Notes under the pieces: generated by a model | What the model was told of the DNA's origin: nothing | What the model saw: only the letters and a program-made list of their open reading frames with translations | The model's database searches: none | Program-made: the position numbers and the translations under genes | From: Sphingomonas oleivorans | GTDB taxonomy: Bacteria; Pseudomonadota; Alphaproteobacteria; Sphingomonadales; Sphingomonadaceae | NCBI RefSeq assembly: GCF_003050615.1 | Contig: NZ_NWBU01000005.1 | Location: forward strand, 336,933 to 400,932 | Reading direction: 5' to 3' | DNA length: 64,000 bases | In this document: piece by piece, positions 10,280-18,188 of the stretch | Numbering within the stretch: the stretch's first letter is position 1 | How the letters are laid out: every line of letters starts with the position of its first letter

Positions 10280-10691
10280 GCTTCTTATCGTCTCGGCGAC
10301 ATCGGTCGCGATGTTGGCGCTGGCGGCCTGCGGTGGCGGGCGCCAGGGGGTTATGGGCCGTGCCGGGCCGGATGAATTCGCCGTCGCCCGCCGCGCCCCG
10401 CTGGTGATTCCCCCGGATTTCGCGCTCGTCCCGCCCAAGCCCGGCGCCCCCCGCCCGCAGGAGGCCGATTCGAGCACTCAGGCGCTCAGCGCCATGTTCG
10501 GCGGCCAGGCGCAGCGCAGCGCGGGCGAGAATGCGCTGATCGACCAGGCCGGCCGCGCCACCGATCCGGGCATCCGGTCCGAAGCGGGCGATTCGACGAC
10601 CGACGTGGTCAACAAGGGCGCCGTCACCCGCGACATTTTGAACGCGCCGGCCTCGACCACGCCGGAAGCCAGCGCGACCACGCCGCAATAA
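10272..10691 (+). CDS. DUF3035-like lipoprotein
   Basis: 139 residues. A short signal ends in the lipobox LALAAC (cysteine about residue 20), so the mature protein is lipid-anchored and is probably a substrate of the LspA encoded just upstream, whose gene overlaps it by eight bases. The mature part is low-complexity, rich in Pro, Ala, Gly and Ser, with the segment RAPLVIPPDFALVPPKPG typical of the DUF3035 family found beside lspA in alphaproteobacteria. No function is known. No pitrilysin-type peptidase, often the next gene in relatives, follows here. Confidence 0.85.
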   Translation: MRKLLIVSATSVAMLALAACGGGRQGVMGRAGPDEFAVARRAPLVIPPDFALVPPKPGAPRPQEADSSTQALSAMFGGQAQRSAGENALIDQAGRATDPGIRSEAGDSTTDVVNKGAVTRDILNAPASTTPEASATTPQ

Positions 10692-10752
10692 TCCGCTGCC
10701 GGCCCCGCCCCTCGCCCCGGCCGGTGGCTGCCCGATGCCGGTAAGCTAGGCC

Positions 10753-11673
10753 TTGGGCCCGCTCCTCCTGCGCAGGCTGCTGACCGCGCTGCCGACCCTG
10801 GCGGCGGTCATCATCCTCTCCTTCCTGCTGATGCGGGTCGCGCCGGGCGGGCCCTTCGATGGCGAGCGCGCGCTCGATCCGGCGACGCGCGCGGCGCTGA
10901 TGCACGCTTATGGGCTCGATCTTCCGCTCCCTGAGCAGATCGGCCGCTATTTGTGGCGGCTGCTGCATGGCGATTTCGGCCCGTCGCTGGTCTATCGCGA
11001 CTTCACCGTCACCGATCTCGTGGCGCAGGGCCTGCCCGTCTCGCTCCGGCTCGGCGGCTTCGCCCTGTTGCTCGCGCTGATCCTCGGCATCGCCATGGGC
11101 CTGTTTGCGGCGGCCCGGGCGGGTGGGCGGACGGATCATGCCCTCATGCTCGGTGCCACGCTGCTGACCGCGCTGCCGACCTTCGTCACCGGGCCGGTGC
11201 TGGTGCTGCTCCTTGGCCTGTGGGCGGGCTGGCTGCCGGTTTCGGGCTGGGGCGATGGCGATCCGGCGCATCTCGCTCTGCCGGTGCTGGCGCTCGCCCT
11301 GCCGGTCGCGGGCGCGATCGCCAAGCTCAGCCGCGCCGGCCTCGCCACCGCGCTCGGCCAGGATCATGTCCGCACCGCCCGGGCACGCGGCCTCGGCCCG
11401 GTAACGGTGCTGCTGCGCCATGCGCTGCGGCCCGCGCTGGTGCCGGTGGCGAGCTATGTCGGGCCGGCCGCGGCCGGGCTGCTGACGGGCGCGGTGGTAA
11501 TCGAAACGCTGTTCGCGCTGCCCGGGCTCGGCCGCTATTTCGTGCAGGGCGCGCTCAACCGGGATTATCCGCTCGTTCTAGGCGTGGTGATCCTCTATGC
11601 GGGCCTGATCATCCTGTTCAACCTGATCGCCGACCTGCTTTATGGCTGGCTCGATCCCCGGATGCGCGGATGA
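10753..11673 (+). CDS. peptide-type ABC transporter permease (OppB/DppB family)
   Basis: 306 residues from a TTG start. An N-terminal helix (LLRRLLTALPTLAAVIILSF) precedes the MRVAPGGPF motif typical of OppB/DppB proteins, and five more hydrophobic segments follow. The cytoplasmic coupling motif near residue 205 (RTARARGLGPVTVLLRHALR) contacts the ATPase. It forms the inner-membrane pore with the next gene product. The three transporter genes overlap by four bases each, so they are one operon. No substrate-binding protein gene is adjacent. Confidence 0.9.
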   Translation: MGPLLLRRLLTALPTLAAVIILSFLLMRVAPGGPFDGERALDPATRAALMHAYGLDLPLPEQIGRYLWRLLHGDFGPSLVYRDFTVTDLVAQGLPVSLRLGGFALLLALILGIAMGLFAAARAGGRTDHALMLGATLLTALPTFVTGPVLVLLLGLWAGWLPVSGWGDGDPAHLALPVLALALPVAGAIAKLSRAGLATALGQDHVRTARARGLGPVTVLLRHALRPALVPVASYVGPAAAGLLTGAVVIETLFALPGLGRYFVQGALNRDYPLVLGVVILYAGLIILFNLIADLLYGWLDPRMRG

Positions 11674-12449
11674 AGCTGCCGCTCGCGATAATCGGTGCCA
11701 TCCTGCTCGCCGCGCTGATCGGCCCGGCGCTGCTGCCCTGGAGCCATGACGCGATCGACTGGGGCGCGATCCGCGCCGCGCCGCTCTCCCCCGGCCACCT
11801 GCTCGGCACGGACAGCGTCGGCCGCGACCTGCTGGCGAGGACATTGGTGGGCACGCGCGTGACGCTGGCGGTAGCGGTCGCCGCAGCCTTGGTGGCGCTG
11901 CTGATCGGCGTCGCCTGGGGTGCCACCGCCGGCTGGGTCGGCGGGCGCGTGGACGAGGCGATGATGCGCGTGGTGGACGCGCTTTATGCGCTGCCCTTCA
12001 TGTTCGTCGTGATCCTGCTGATGGTGCTGTTCGGCCGCTCGATCCTGCTCGTCTTCATCGGCATCGGCGTCGTCGAGTGGCTGACCATGGCGCGGGTGGT
12101 GCGCGGCCAGCTGATGGCGCTGAAGGAACGGCCGTTCGTGCTGGCGGCGGAGGCGGCGGGCGCGCGGCCCTTCGCGATCGTCGCGCGCCATCTGCTGCCC
12201 AATGTGGCGGGGGTGGCGATCGCCTATCTGCTGCTGACGGTGCCGCAGGTGGTGATGATCGAAAGCTTCCTCTCCTTCCTCGGCCTCGGCGTGCAGGAGC
12301 CGCTGACCTCGCTCGGCATACTCGTCAAGGAAGGCGCGGATGACATGGACGTGGCGGCGCATGCGCTGCTGCTGCCGGGGGGTGTGCTGGTGACGATCCT
12401 CATCTGCCTGACGATCGCGGGAGAGCGGCTGCGGGACCGTTTCTCGTGA
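11670..12449 (+). CDS. peptide-type ABC transporter permease (OppC/DppC family)
   Basis: 259 residues, six predicted membrane segments. HLLGTDSVGRDLLARTLVG near residues 44-62 is the OppC/DppC signature, and the coupling loop EAAGARPFAIVARHLLPN lies near 155-172. The ATG overlaps the OppB-type stop (ATGA), and the stop overlaps the GTG of the ATPase gene. It is the second pore subunit of the importer. The substrate is probably an oligopeptide or similar; it cannot be read from the sequence. Confidence 0.9.
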   Translation: MKLPLAIIGAILLAALIGPALLPWSHDAIDWGAIRAAPLSPGHLLGTDSVGRDLLARTLVGTRVTLAVAVAAALVALLIGVAWGATAGWVGGRVDEAMMRVVDALYALPFMFVVILLMVLFGRSILLVFIGIGVVEWLTMARVVRGQLMALKERPFVLAAEAAGARPFAIVARHLLPNVAGVAIAYLLLTVPQVVMIESFLSFLGLGVQEPLTSLGILVKEGADDMDVAAHALLLPGGVLVTILICLTIAGERLRDRFS

Positions 12450-13999
12450 CGGCGGTCTATGAAGTCGAGAAGCTCGTTATCACCATAAGGGGGGTGACGG
12501 TGGCGCGCGATGTCGGATTCCGGATCCAGCAGGGCGAATGCGTCGCGCTGGCCGGCGCCTCCGGATCGGGCAAGAGCCAATGCTGTCTTGCCCCCTTCGG
12601 CCTGTCGCCCGGCGTGGCGAGCGGATCGGCGTGGCTGCTGGGCAAGGATCTCGTGGGGCTGGAGGAAAGGCGGCTGCGCGCGATACGCGGGCGCGACGTG
12701 GGCTTCGTCTTCCAGCAGCCGCTGACCGCGCTGACCCCGCATCTGACGATCGGCCGGCAGCTTTCCGAGGCGTGGCAGCAGGCGGGCGCCCCCCGCCCCA
12801 CGCGCGCGGAGCTGGCGGAGGCGCTGGCGCGCGTGGGCCTCGACCGGCCCGGGGAAAGGCTGGAGCAGTTTCCCCACCGCCTGTCGGGCGGGCAGCGCCA
12901 GCGGGTGATGATCGCCGCCGCCATCGCGCACCGACCCAAGCTGCTGATCGCCGACGAGCCGACGACCGCGCTCGATGCCGCGATCCGCGCCGACATATTG
13001 GGTCTGCTCTCGCGCCTGCGCGCCGAGGAGGGGCTGGCGATGCTGCTGGTGAGCCACGATCTTGCGGCGCTGGCGGACCATGCCGACCAGGTGGTGGTGC
13101 TGAACGACGGCCGGGTCGAGGAAAGCGGCGATGCCCGCACGGTGATGGCGACCCCCAGCCGCCCCTATAGCCGGGCACTGATCGCCGCGAGCCCGCGGCT
13201 CGATTCCCCGCGCGCGCCGCTGCCGCCGGTGGGCGCGCCGCTCATCGAAGCGCGCGGCATCCACGTCTCCTTCCCCCGCCCCGGCTGGCGGCGCGGGCGG
13301 GTGGAGGCGGTGGCCGGGGCCGACATCCATGTGGCGGAAGGCGAAGCGCTGGCGCTGGTCGGCGGATCGGGATCGGGCAAGTCGACGCTCGCACGCGCCA
13401 TCGCCCGGCTGGGCCCGATCGATCGCGGCGATGTGCGCTGGCGCGGCCGTCCCCTGCCCGCGCGACAGGCCATGCCGCCCGCCGCGCGCCGGGGCATCCA
13501 GCCCGTATTTCAGGACCCGGTGGCGAGCCTCGACCCGCGCTGGCGCGTGCGCGACATCATCGCCGAGCCGCTGCGTCATCTGCGCCCCGAGCTGGACGGT
13601 GCCCGCCGGGCCGCGCGCGTAGCGGCGGCGCTGGAGGAAGTGGGGCTCGATCCGGCGCTGGCCGATCGCCGCCCGGCGACGCTTTCGGGCGGGCAGGCGC
13701 AGCGTGTCGCCATCGCCCGCGCGCTCGTGTCCGATCCGGAGATGCTGCTGCTGGACGAAGCGACATCGGCGCTCGACGTGCTGGTGGCGGGCCGGGTGCT
13801 GGATCTGCTCGAGTCGCTCCAGCGCTCGCGCCGGCTGGCGCTGCTGTTCATCACCCATGATCTGGCGGTGGCGCGCCGCCTGTGCCACCGCATCGCCGTT
13901 CTCGATCAAGGCAAGATCGTCGAGGAAGGGCCGGCCGAACGGCTGATCACGGCGCCCGCGCATGCGGCGACCCGCAAGCTGGTCGCCGCGAGCCACTGA
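12446..13999 (+). CDS. ABC transporter ATP-binding protein with two fused ATPase domains (YejF/DppDF-like)
   Basis: 517 residues from a GTG overlapping the permease stop. Two complete nucleotide-binding domains are fused: Walker A GASGSGKS near residue 38 and GGSGSGKST near 307; signature motifs LSGGQRQRV and LSGGQAQRV; Walker B LLIADEPTTALD and LLLDEATSALD; switch histidines in LVSHDL and FITHDL. One polypeptide thus replaces the usual DppD/DppF pair, as in YejF-type microcin C/oligopeptide importers. The first Walker A ends in KSQ rather than the common KST. No binding-protein gene follows. Confidence 0.92.
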   Translation: MTAVYEVEKLVITIRGVTVARDVGFRIQQGECVALAGASGSGKSQCCLAPFGLSPGVASGSAWLLGKDLVGLEERRLRAIRGRDVGFVFQQPLTALTPHLTIGRQLSEAWQQAGAPRPTRAELAEALARVGLDRPGERLEQFPHRLSGGQRQRVMIAAAIAHRPKLLIADEPTTALDAAIRADILGLLSRLRAEEGLAMLLVSHDLAALADHADQVVVLNDGRVEESGDARTVMATPSRPYSRALIAASPRLDSPRAPLPPVGAPLIEARGIHVSFPRPGWRRGRVEAVAGADIHVAEGEALALVGGSGSGKSTLARAIARLGPIDRGDVRWRGRPLPARQAMPPAARRGIQPVFQDPVASLDPRWRVRDIIAEPLRHLRPELDGARRAARVAAALEEVGLDPALADRRPATLSGGQAQRVAIARALVSDPEMLLLDEATSALDVLVAGRVLDLLESLQRSRRLALLFITHDLAVARRLCHRIAVLDQGKIVEEGPAERLITAPAHAATRKLVAASH

Positions 14000-14279
14000 T
14001 CCGCCGATGACCGGCGGCCCCGCCCCGGGCGCCAAAACGGACCGATCTACAGGGCAAAGCCGCCGGTCGACACACTTAAGGGCTCGAACCGATAGGCCGC
14101 ACGGATCCTGCTTGCTACCACAGCAATCGAATGTCGCGCCCCGATCCGGACGCGTAATGCAGAATAGCCCGGCGTGCCGAACAGTCGTCGTATCGGCATT
14201 TCGGGTCGCTTCGGGCCCATATCCGAAATGACATTGGGGGTCATTGGAGCATGGATATGGCAATTAATATAGGTCAGCC

Positions 14280-14909
14280 ATGTTCCCCAATGGGTCCATT
14301 GCACATCGTCCGCCCTCTTTCCGGAAACTGTCGCGGCGTGGGGGCGGACATGGCCTGACCCTTGCCCCTGTCTCCTTCATAATGGCGGCATCGCTGCTGC
14401 TATCCGCCTGCGCCGCGAACAGGACAGCCGAGCCGTTGCGCGACGGCGGGATCGTCCTGCCGCCGCGGGGCTGGATGGATTATTGCCGCCGCAACGCCTC
14501 CGATCCGTCCTGCAAGGCCGTCCGGCTCGACGCGAAGCGCTGGCGACAGTTGGAGCAGGCCCAGCGCGAAACACGCCGCATCCCCCGGCGGAGCGATCGA
14601 TCCGATCATTGGGAAGTCGCCAGGGGCAATGGCGCCGATTGCGAAGATATAGCGCTTGCGGCGCGCGAAAGGCTGCACGCCGAGGGCTGGCCGCTTTCAT
14701 CGCTCCGCCTCGCAACCGCCTGGACCGAACGGGGCGACTATCATGTCGTGCTGACCGTCGACGTGATCGAGCATGGCCGGCTGGCCACCTATGTGCTGGA
14801 CAGCCGCTTCACCGGGATAGTGTCGTCCGACCGGCTCGAGCGGCTCGGCTATCGCTTCCATATGCGACAGGCATCGCGCGGCCCCCATTGGGTGGTCGTT
14901 ACGGGCTGA
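14280..14909 (+). CDS. transglutaminase-like cysteine peptidase (BTLCP, DUF920 family)
   Basis: 209 residues from the ATG at 14280; an internal ATG at 14382 is an alternative. A hydrophobic stretch ends in LLLSAC, so this may be a lipoprotein or a secreted periplasmic protein. The predicted catalytic triad is Cys in GADCEDIA, His in DYHVVLTV and Asp in VLDSR, the arrangement of bacterial transglutaminase-like peptidases; the best-known member, LapG, cleaves a surface adhesin. No adhesin, type I secretion or LapD-like gene is adjacent, so the substrate is unknown. Confidence 0.8.
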   Translation: MFPNGSIAHRPPSFRKLSRRGGGHGLTLAPVSFIMAASLLLSACAANRTAEPLRDGGIVLPPRGWMDYCRRNASDPSCKAVRLDAKRWRQLEQAQRETRRIPRRSDRSDHWEVARGNGADCEDIALAARERLHAEGWPLSSLRLATAWTERGDYHVVLTVDVIEHGRLATYVLDSRFTGIVSSDRLERLGYRFHMRQASRGPHWVVVTG

Positions 14910-15084
14910 ACCGCAACCGCGCGCCGGCATGCTCCATGCACGGAAAAGCTTGGCGATTCATGGAGTCGGGAAGAGCAGACCTGCCTTTGGATGGATTTCA
15001 CCCAAGCCCTGGACCGGGCAGCCCCGTCATGTCGAACAGCGGCATCGCCCCTGGAACCTCACAGGCCAGGCACGCAGCGACGCC

Positions 15085-15255
15085 TCAACTCCGCCGCTTC
15101 CACCACCGGCGGCTCCGATCCCGGATCCAATTGCCCCACCCGTCCCTGATCAAGGGGGCGCGACAATAGCGGCAGCGAGCCGTTGTCGAGGTGCCGATCT
15201 CGCGCACTGTCCGCCGGGACCTTTTATGGCGACCAAATAGGCAGAGTGGGATCAT
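15085..15255 (-). CDS. small basic protein with a CxxC pair, unknown function
   Basis: 56 residues: MIPLCLFGRHKRSRR, then a central RCRYCRAPLI with two cysteines spaced CxxC, then a tryptophan-rich basic tail. Only one CxxC is present, with a lone Cys at residue 5, so any zinc site would be incomplete or formed by a dimer. The ATG at 15255 is preceded by AAGGGA at good spacing. It is read opposite to its neighbours in an otherwise empty 585-base gap. Coding is supported by the ribosome site and composition; I assign no function. Confidence 0.5.
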   Translation of the reverse strand: MIPLCLFGRHKRSRRTVREIGTSTTARCRYCRAPLIRDGWGNWIRDRSRRWWKRRS

Positions 15256-15427
15256 GGCTTTCCCTTCCCGCTCGTCCGGTCGGAAGTCGGGCGAGACCAG
15301 TCCGGAAGAGCTGATAGCGCGACCTTCCGGAATCACAATATGACCCAATCGTCAAATTCATTCTGGACCAGTTACGAGATAACTCCCTGGCTGCGCGCCG
15401 ATCGTCCGACAGGAATAGGGGGCTGGC

Positions 15428-15448
15428 CATATTATTAACCATAATATG
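15428..15448. promoter_or_regulatory. perfect inverted repeat, candidate operator
   Basis: CATATTAT and ATAATATG flank a five-base centre (TAACC): eight-base arms, perfect, in a markedly AT-rich patch of a GC-rich genome. The site ends 46 bases before the ATG of the anchored HTH gene at 15495, so it could be its own operator or that of another dimeric regulator. The position overlaps where a promoter would be expected. Confidence 0.55.
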
Positions 15449-15494
15449 CGGTTGCGCATTGCCTGGAGCGCGGTTGGCGCTAGGAATCCACCCT

Positions 15495-16031
15495 ATGGGG
15501 GACGATCGCCTGGATAAGCTTACGGATGGGCAACGCGCCTGCTTGCGCATGGTCTTTGCGCATATGTCCTCCAAGGAAATCGCACGCGAGCTCAAAATCT
15601 CCTCGCATACGGTCGATCAGCGCCTGAGGAGCGCGATGCAGCTGCTGAGCGTGGCGAGCCGCGTCGAGGCGGCCCGGCTGCTCGCCGCGCATGAAGGCGC
15701 CGGGGCATATCAATCGTCCGTATATCAACCACCATATATTGCTCCTGCCGCCGAGGAGCCCATGATCGGCCCGTCAGTCGATCAGGGGGCGGGGCAGCAG
15801 CTTACCGGCCAAAGCGACGCGGTGAAGGAAGAGCAGCTTGCCTATGAGGCAGCGCCAGCGCCGACGCCGCCGAAGCGAGGGTACATGCTGCCAATTCCCA
15901 CAAGTGGGAGAAAGCGGAATGACCTAGATTGGAAGCGACGCCTGACCTGGATCGTCGCGATCGCGATGCTCTCGGCCCTGTCCTTCGGCATGTTGCTTGC
16001 CGGACTCGATGCGCTCTCGCGGCTCGTCTAG
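15495..16031 (+). CDS. membrane-anchored helix-turn-helix protein (LuxR/GerE-type HTH)
   Basis: 178 residues. Residues 5-60 form a LuxR-type HTH: LTDGQRACLRMVFAHMSSKE then IARELKISSHTVDQRLRSAM, in which the recognition helix is SSHTVDQRLRSAM. A long linker rich in Gln, Pro and Ala follows, and the C-terminus has one membrane helix (WIVAIAMLSALSFGMLLAG). It is therefore a DNA-binding domain tethered to the inner membrane from the cytoplasm, with essentially no periplasmic domain. I chose the ATG at 15495, preceded by AGGAAT, over the upstream TTG at 15459. Family relatives occur in sphingomonads without known targets. Confidence 0.8.
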   Translation: MGDDRLDKLTDGQRACLRMVFAHMSSKEIARELKISSHTVDQRLRSAMQLLSVASRVEAARLLAAHEGAGAYQSSVYQPPYIAPAAEEPMIGPSVDQGAGQQLTGQSDAVKEEQLAYEAAPAPTPPKRGYMLPIPTSGRKRNDLDWKRRLTWIVAIAMLSALSFGMLLAGLDALSRLV

Positions 16032-16102
16032 CTAGAGCGCCCCTCTTCCCAGACCAGACATAAGCACCGCGTCGGCGATCGCCGGCGCGCATGGAGACAC
16101 GC

Positions 16103-16450
16103 ATGCTCAGCAAACGCCGTGAAGCCGCCCAGCAAGTCGTAAATCATCTCATGGCCACCGAGGCCGCGATCGACCTCGCCCTTGTGCGCGCCGCGGAGCT
16201 GTTCGGTTCCCTTCCGACCGCACGCCTCCACGCCAATATCGCGGCTGAGGTCGGGCATGGCGCGATCGAGCAGATGACGGAAACGGTCGTCGCGCTCGTC
16301 CGCGCGCGTGGCCAGATCGTCGCGACCCACCGGGAGCTGGCGGAGACGAGGGACCAGATCGGACTGCGCACCGTCTCGTTCGGCGGCCTGGCGGAAAAGG
16401 CGGCGGCGCGTCCTTCGCATCTCGAGCTGGTCGAGCGCACGGCCGCCTGA
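16103..16450 (+). CDS. conserved hypothetical alpha-helical protein
   Basis: 115 residues. It is predicted to be mostly alpha-helical (MLSKRREAAQQVVNHLMATE at the start, alternating hydrophobic and charged residues after), with no signal peptide, membrane segment or recognised motif. The start at 16103 has GGAG six bases upstream; the ATG at 16091 lacks a ribosome site. It follows the anchored HTH gene by 71 bases on the same strand and may be co-transcribed. Function unknown. Confidence 0.65.
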   Translation: MLSKRREAAQQVVNHLMATEAAIDLALVRAAELFGSLPTARLHANIAAEVGHGAIEQMTETVVALVRARGQIVATHRELAETRDQIGLRTVSFGGLAEKAAARPSHLELVERTAA

Positions 16451-16475
16451 CCAGCCAGCCTGATCCGCGCCATTC

Positions 16476-16507
16476 TTGACCGGGTCGGTTCATTATGATC
16501 CGGTCAA
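16476..16507. promoter_or_regulatory. inverted repeat flanking a -10-like box
   Basis: TTGACCGG (16476-16483) and CCGGTCAA (16500-16507) are perfect reverse complements. Between them is TATGAT (16494-16499), a good -10 match. The site ends three bases before the ATG of the next gene, so it sits on the translation start and lacks a clear Shine-Dalgarno sequence. It could be an operator or an RNA hairpin controlling translation. Confidence 0.35.
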
Positions 16508-16510
16508 GCC

Positions 16511-16948
16511 ATGCTCATCAAGATCCTGCAGATCAGCTATCTCGTCTTTCTGACGCTCTGTGCGGGCTATGCGCTTCTGCGGGGCAGGCGTCCCGAGCGC
16601 ATCGGCGCGACGATCATGATCATGGGATCGGTCCTGACCTGGGCCGCCGCCGCGGAACTGGCGTATCGTTGGCATTCGGTCGATCAGGGCATCTTCGCCG
16701 TCGATCTCGGGATGCTTGTTGCATTGCTCGCTCTTGCGTTGCGTAGCGAAAGATTTTGGCCGTTATGGGCAACGGGCTTTCACACCGTTGGATTGGTCAC
16801 GCACAGCGCGATGATGGTGGATCCGGCGATAGTCCCCCGGGCCTATTCGCTGGCGCAGGGCTTCTGGGCCTATCCGGCGCTTCTCGCGCTGGCGATGGGG
16901 ACGAGGATGAGCCGCAAGCTGCCGGATCGCTCTGCCGGGCACTTTTAG
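16511..16948 (+). CDS. integral membrane protein, unknown function
   Basis: 145 residues with four predicted membrane helices (about 5-22, 33-53, 62-80 and 110-130) and short loops; the second loop contains HSVDQGIF and the third HTVGLVTHSAMM. No family motif is recognised. The start is fixed by the ATG immediately after the inverted repeat. The RadC-like reading frame begins within or just after its end, suggesting co-transcription. Confidence 0.7.
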   Translation: MLIKILQISYLVFLTLCAGYALLRGRRPERIGATIMIMGSVLTWAAAAELAYRWHSVDQGIFAVDLGMLVALLALALRSERFWPLWATGFHTVGLVTHSAMMVDPAIVPRAYSLAQGFWAYPALLALAMGTRMSRKLPDRSAGHF

Positions 16949-16989
16949 CCGGCCTGCTGGAGCCATTATATGCCGATAGGGCGCCCGGA

Positions 16990-17526
16990 TTGGCAGGGCG
17001 ATTGATCGGTCAGTTCGGCTCGCTTCCCTTGCTTCTCGCGGCGAGCCCCGACGCGCTCCGCGCGCGCATCCCCGAGACACCGATCGTCGACTATCTCATG
17101 CTGGTCCGCGCCACGCAGCTGCACGCGCTGCGGACGGAGATGCTGAGCGGCCCGATAGTCTCGACCTCCAAGGCGCTGATCGATTATCTTCATGGCAGCA
17201 TGGCGCATGCTTCCGCCGAGCAGCTGCGGGTGCTTTACCTCAATTCGCATAATCGCCTGCTGCGCGACGAGGTGATGGGCCACGGCACCGTCGGGCAGGC
17301 GCCCATCTACCCGCGCGAGATCATCAAGCGCTCGCTCGAGCTCGGCGCGACCGCCCTCATATTGGTCCACAACCATCCCTCGGGCGATCCGCAGCCGAGC
17401 AAGGACGATATTCAGGCGACCGCGCGGGTCGCCGCGGTGGCCAAGGCGCTTGACATCGTCATCCACGATCACCTGATCATCGCCAGGTCCGGCCATGCCA
17501 GCTTCAGGGCCCTGGGGCTGCTATAG
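16990..17526 (+). CDS. RadC-like JAB domain protein, short form
   Basis: The JAB/MPN domain is complete: EHG-like segment VMGHGTVGQAPIYPREI, then the metal-binding HNHPSGDPQPSKDD near the C-terminus, and a closing HDHLIIARSGHASF. About 50 residues before the domain resemble the RadC N-terminal region (LIGQFGSLPLLLAASPDAL). The start is unresolved. The frame is open from an ATG at 16756, which would overlap the membrane-protein gene by 193 bases; the first non-overlapping start is the TTG at 16990, given here, but similarity seems to extend about 14 codons upstream of it. RadC was named for DNA repair, but its function is not established; the domain is typical of metal-dependent hydrolases. 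Confidence 0.75.
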   Translation: MAGRLIGQFGSLPLLLAASPDALRARIPETPIVDYLMLVRATQLHALRTEMLSGPIVSTSKALIDYLHGSMAHASAEQLRVLYLNSHNRLLRDEVMGHGTVGQAPIYPREIIKRSLELGATALILVHNHPSGDPQPSKDDIQATARVAAVAKALDIVIHDHLIIARSGHASFRALGLL

Positions 17527-17554
17527 ACTTCAGGGATGAAGGATCCTTCGCGCG

Positions 17555-17809
17555 TCATCGCCCTCTCGGCTGTTTGCTGCCGTGCGCAAAAGTCTTTGTG
17601 AATGGATGCGGACCTAAATCCAGCCGGGTGCCGTCCACGGCTGAGATCGCAAGCGACAGATGCGCTCCAGCCATGTTCAAGCCCAGCGCATCAAGTTCTG
17701 CCAGACAGCGGTTCATGTCGGTCAGCACGGCTGAAAGTCGCTCCGATTGCATGGCCGTCATTCTATCGATGTCCTCTCCCGCCATGAAATTTGACGCGAA
17801 CCATATCAT
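17555..17809 (-). CDS. small conserved hypothetical protein
   Basis: Up to 84 residues, probably fewer: ATGs at 17809, 17785 and 17761 are all possible, and the last has GGGAGAGGA upstream. The core NRCLAELDALGLNMAGAHLS then LAISAV reads as a short amphipathic helical protein of a kind frequent in sphingomonads. It converges with the RadC-like gene across a 12-base palindrome (17538-17549). No function can be proposed. Confidence 0.5.
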   Translation of the reverse strand: MIWFASNFMAGEDIDRMTAMQSERLSAVLTDMNRCLAELDALGLNMAGAHLSLAISAVDGTRLDLGPHPFTKTFAHGSKQPRGR

Positions 17810-18013
17810 TCAGAGAGTAAGGAGCAACAACCCGGCTCGAACAAGAACCGACGGCGATCAAACTATCGCTGCCACGCAAGACGCGCGCGTACATCGGATT
17901 GTGCAGAAATGGCGGACGAACCGCAATGACCGCCTCCCAATTTCCCCCGCATGATCCGGTCAATGGTCTGAAAATCAGCTTGCCCGAACCCATTTTTTTG
18001 GATTTCGGGGCAT

Positions 18014-18050
18014 GAAAAAGCCCCGGAAACCTTTTGGGTCTCCGGGGCTT
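18014..18050 (-). terminator. intrinsic terminator of tRNA-Val(GAC)
   Basis: AAGCCCCGGA (18018-18027) pairs perfectly with TCCGGGGCTT (18041-18050). Read on the minus strand, the hairpin is followed by a run of five T. It lies five bases past the 3' end of the tRNA. Confidence 0.85.
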
Positions 18051-18055
18051 AATTC

Positions 18056-18130
18056 TGGTGGGCGTGGCAAGGATTGAACTTGCGACCCCTGCGATGTCAA
18101 CACAGTGCTCTACCACTGAGCTACACGCCC
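18056..18130 (-). tRNA. tRNA-Val, anticodon GAC
   Basis: Minus-strand cloverleaf of 75 bases including the encoded CCA. The acceptor stem is GGGCGTG/CACGCCC, the D arm contains AGCTCAGTGGTAGAGC, the anticodon arm is CTGTG-TTGACAT-CGCAG giving anticodon GAC, and the T arm has the GTTCAATC loop. It is followed by its own terminator. A second valine tRNA is at 46.6 kb. Confidence 0.95.
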
Positions 18131-18188
18131 ATGGCGGCGTCCCTAGCGGAGCATCCCGACCCGCGCAAGCCGCCTTTTTCCTTTTTCT

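Noticed and set aside
12224-14263. 679-codon minus-strand frame opposite the ABC ATPase
   Set aside because: Antisense shadow of a gene with two intact ATPase domains.
17538-17549. 12-base palindrome GAAGGATCCTTC between convergent genes
   Set aside because: Short, no loop for a hairpin and no T run; probably chance.
18056-18130. tRNA-Val as the attachment site of an integrated island
   Set aside because: No integrase and no direct repeat of the tRNA 3' end within several kilobases.
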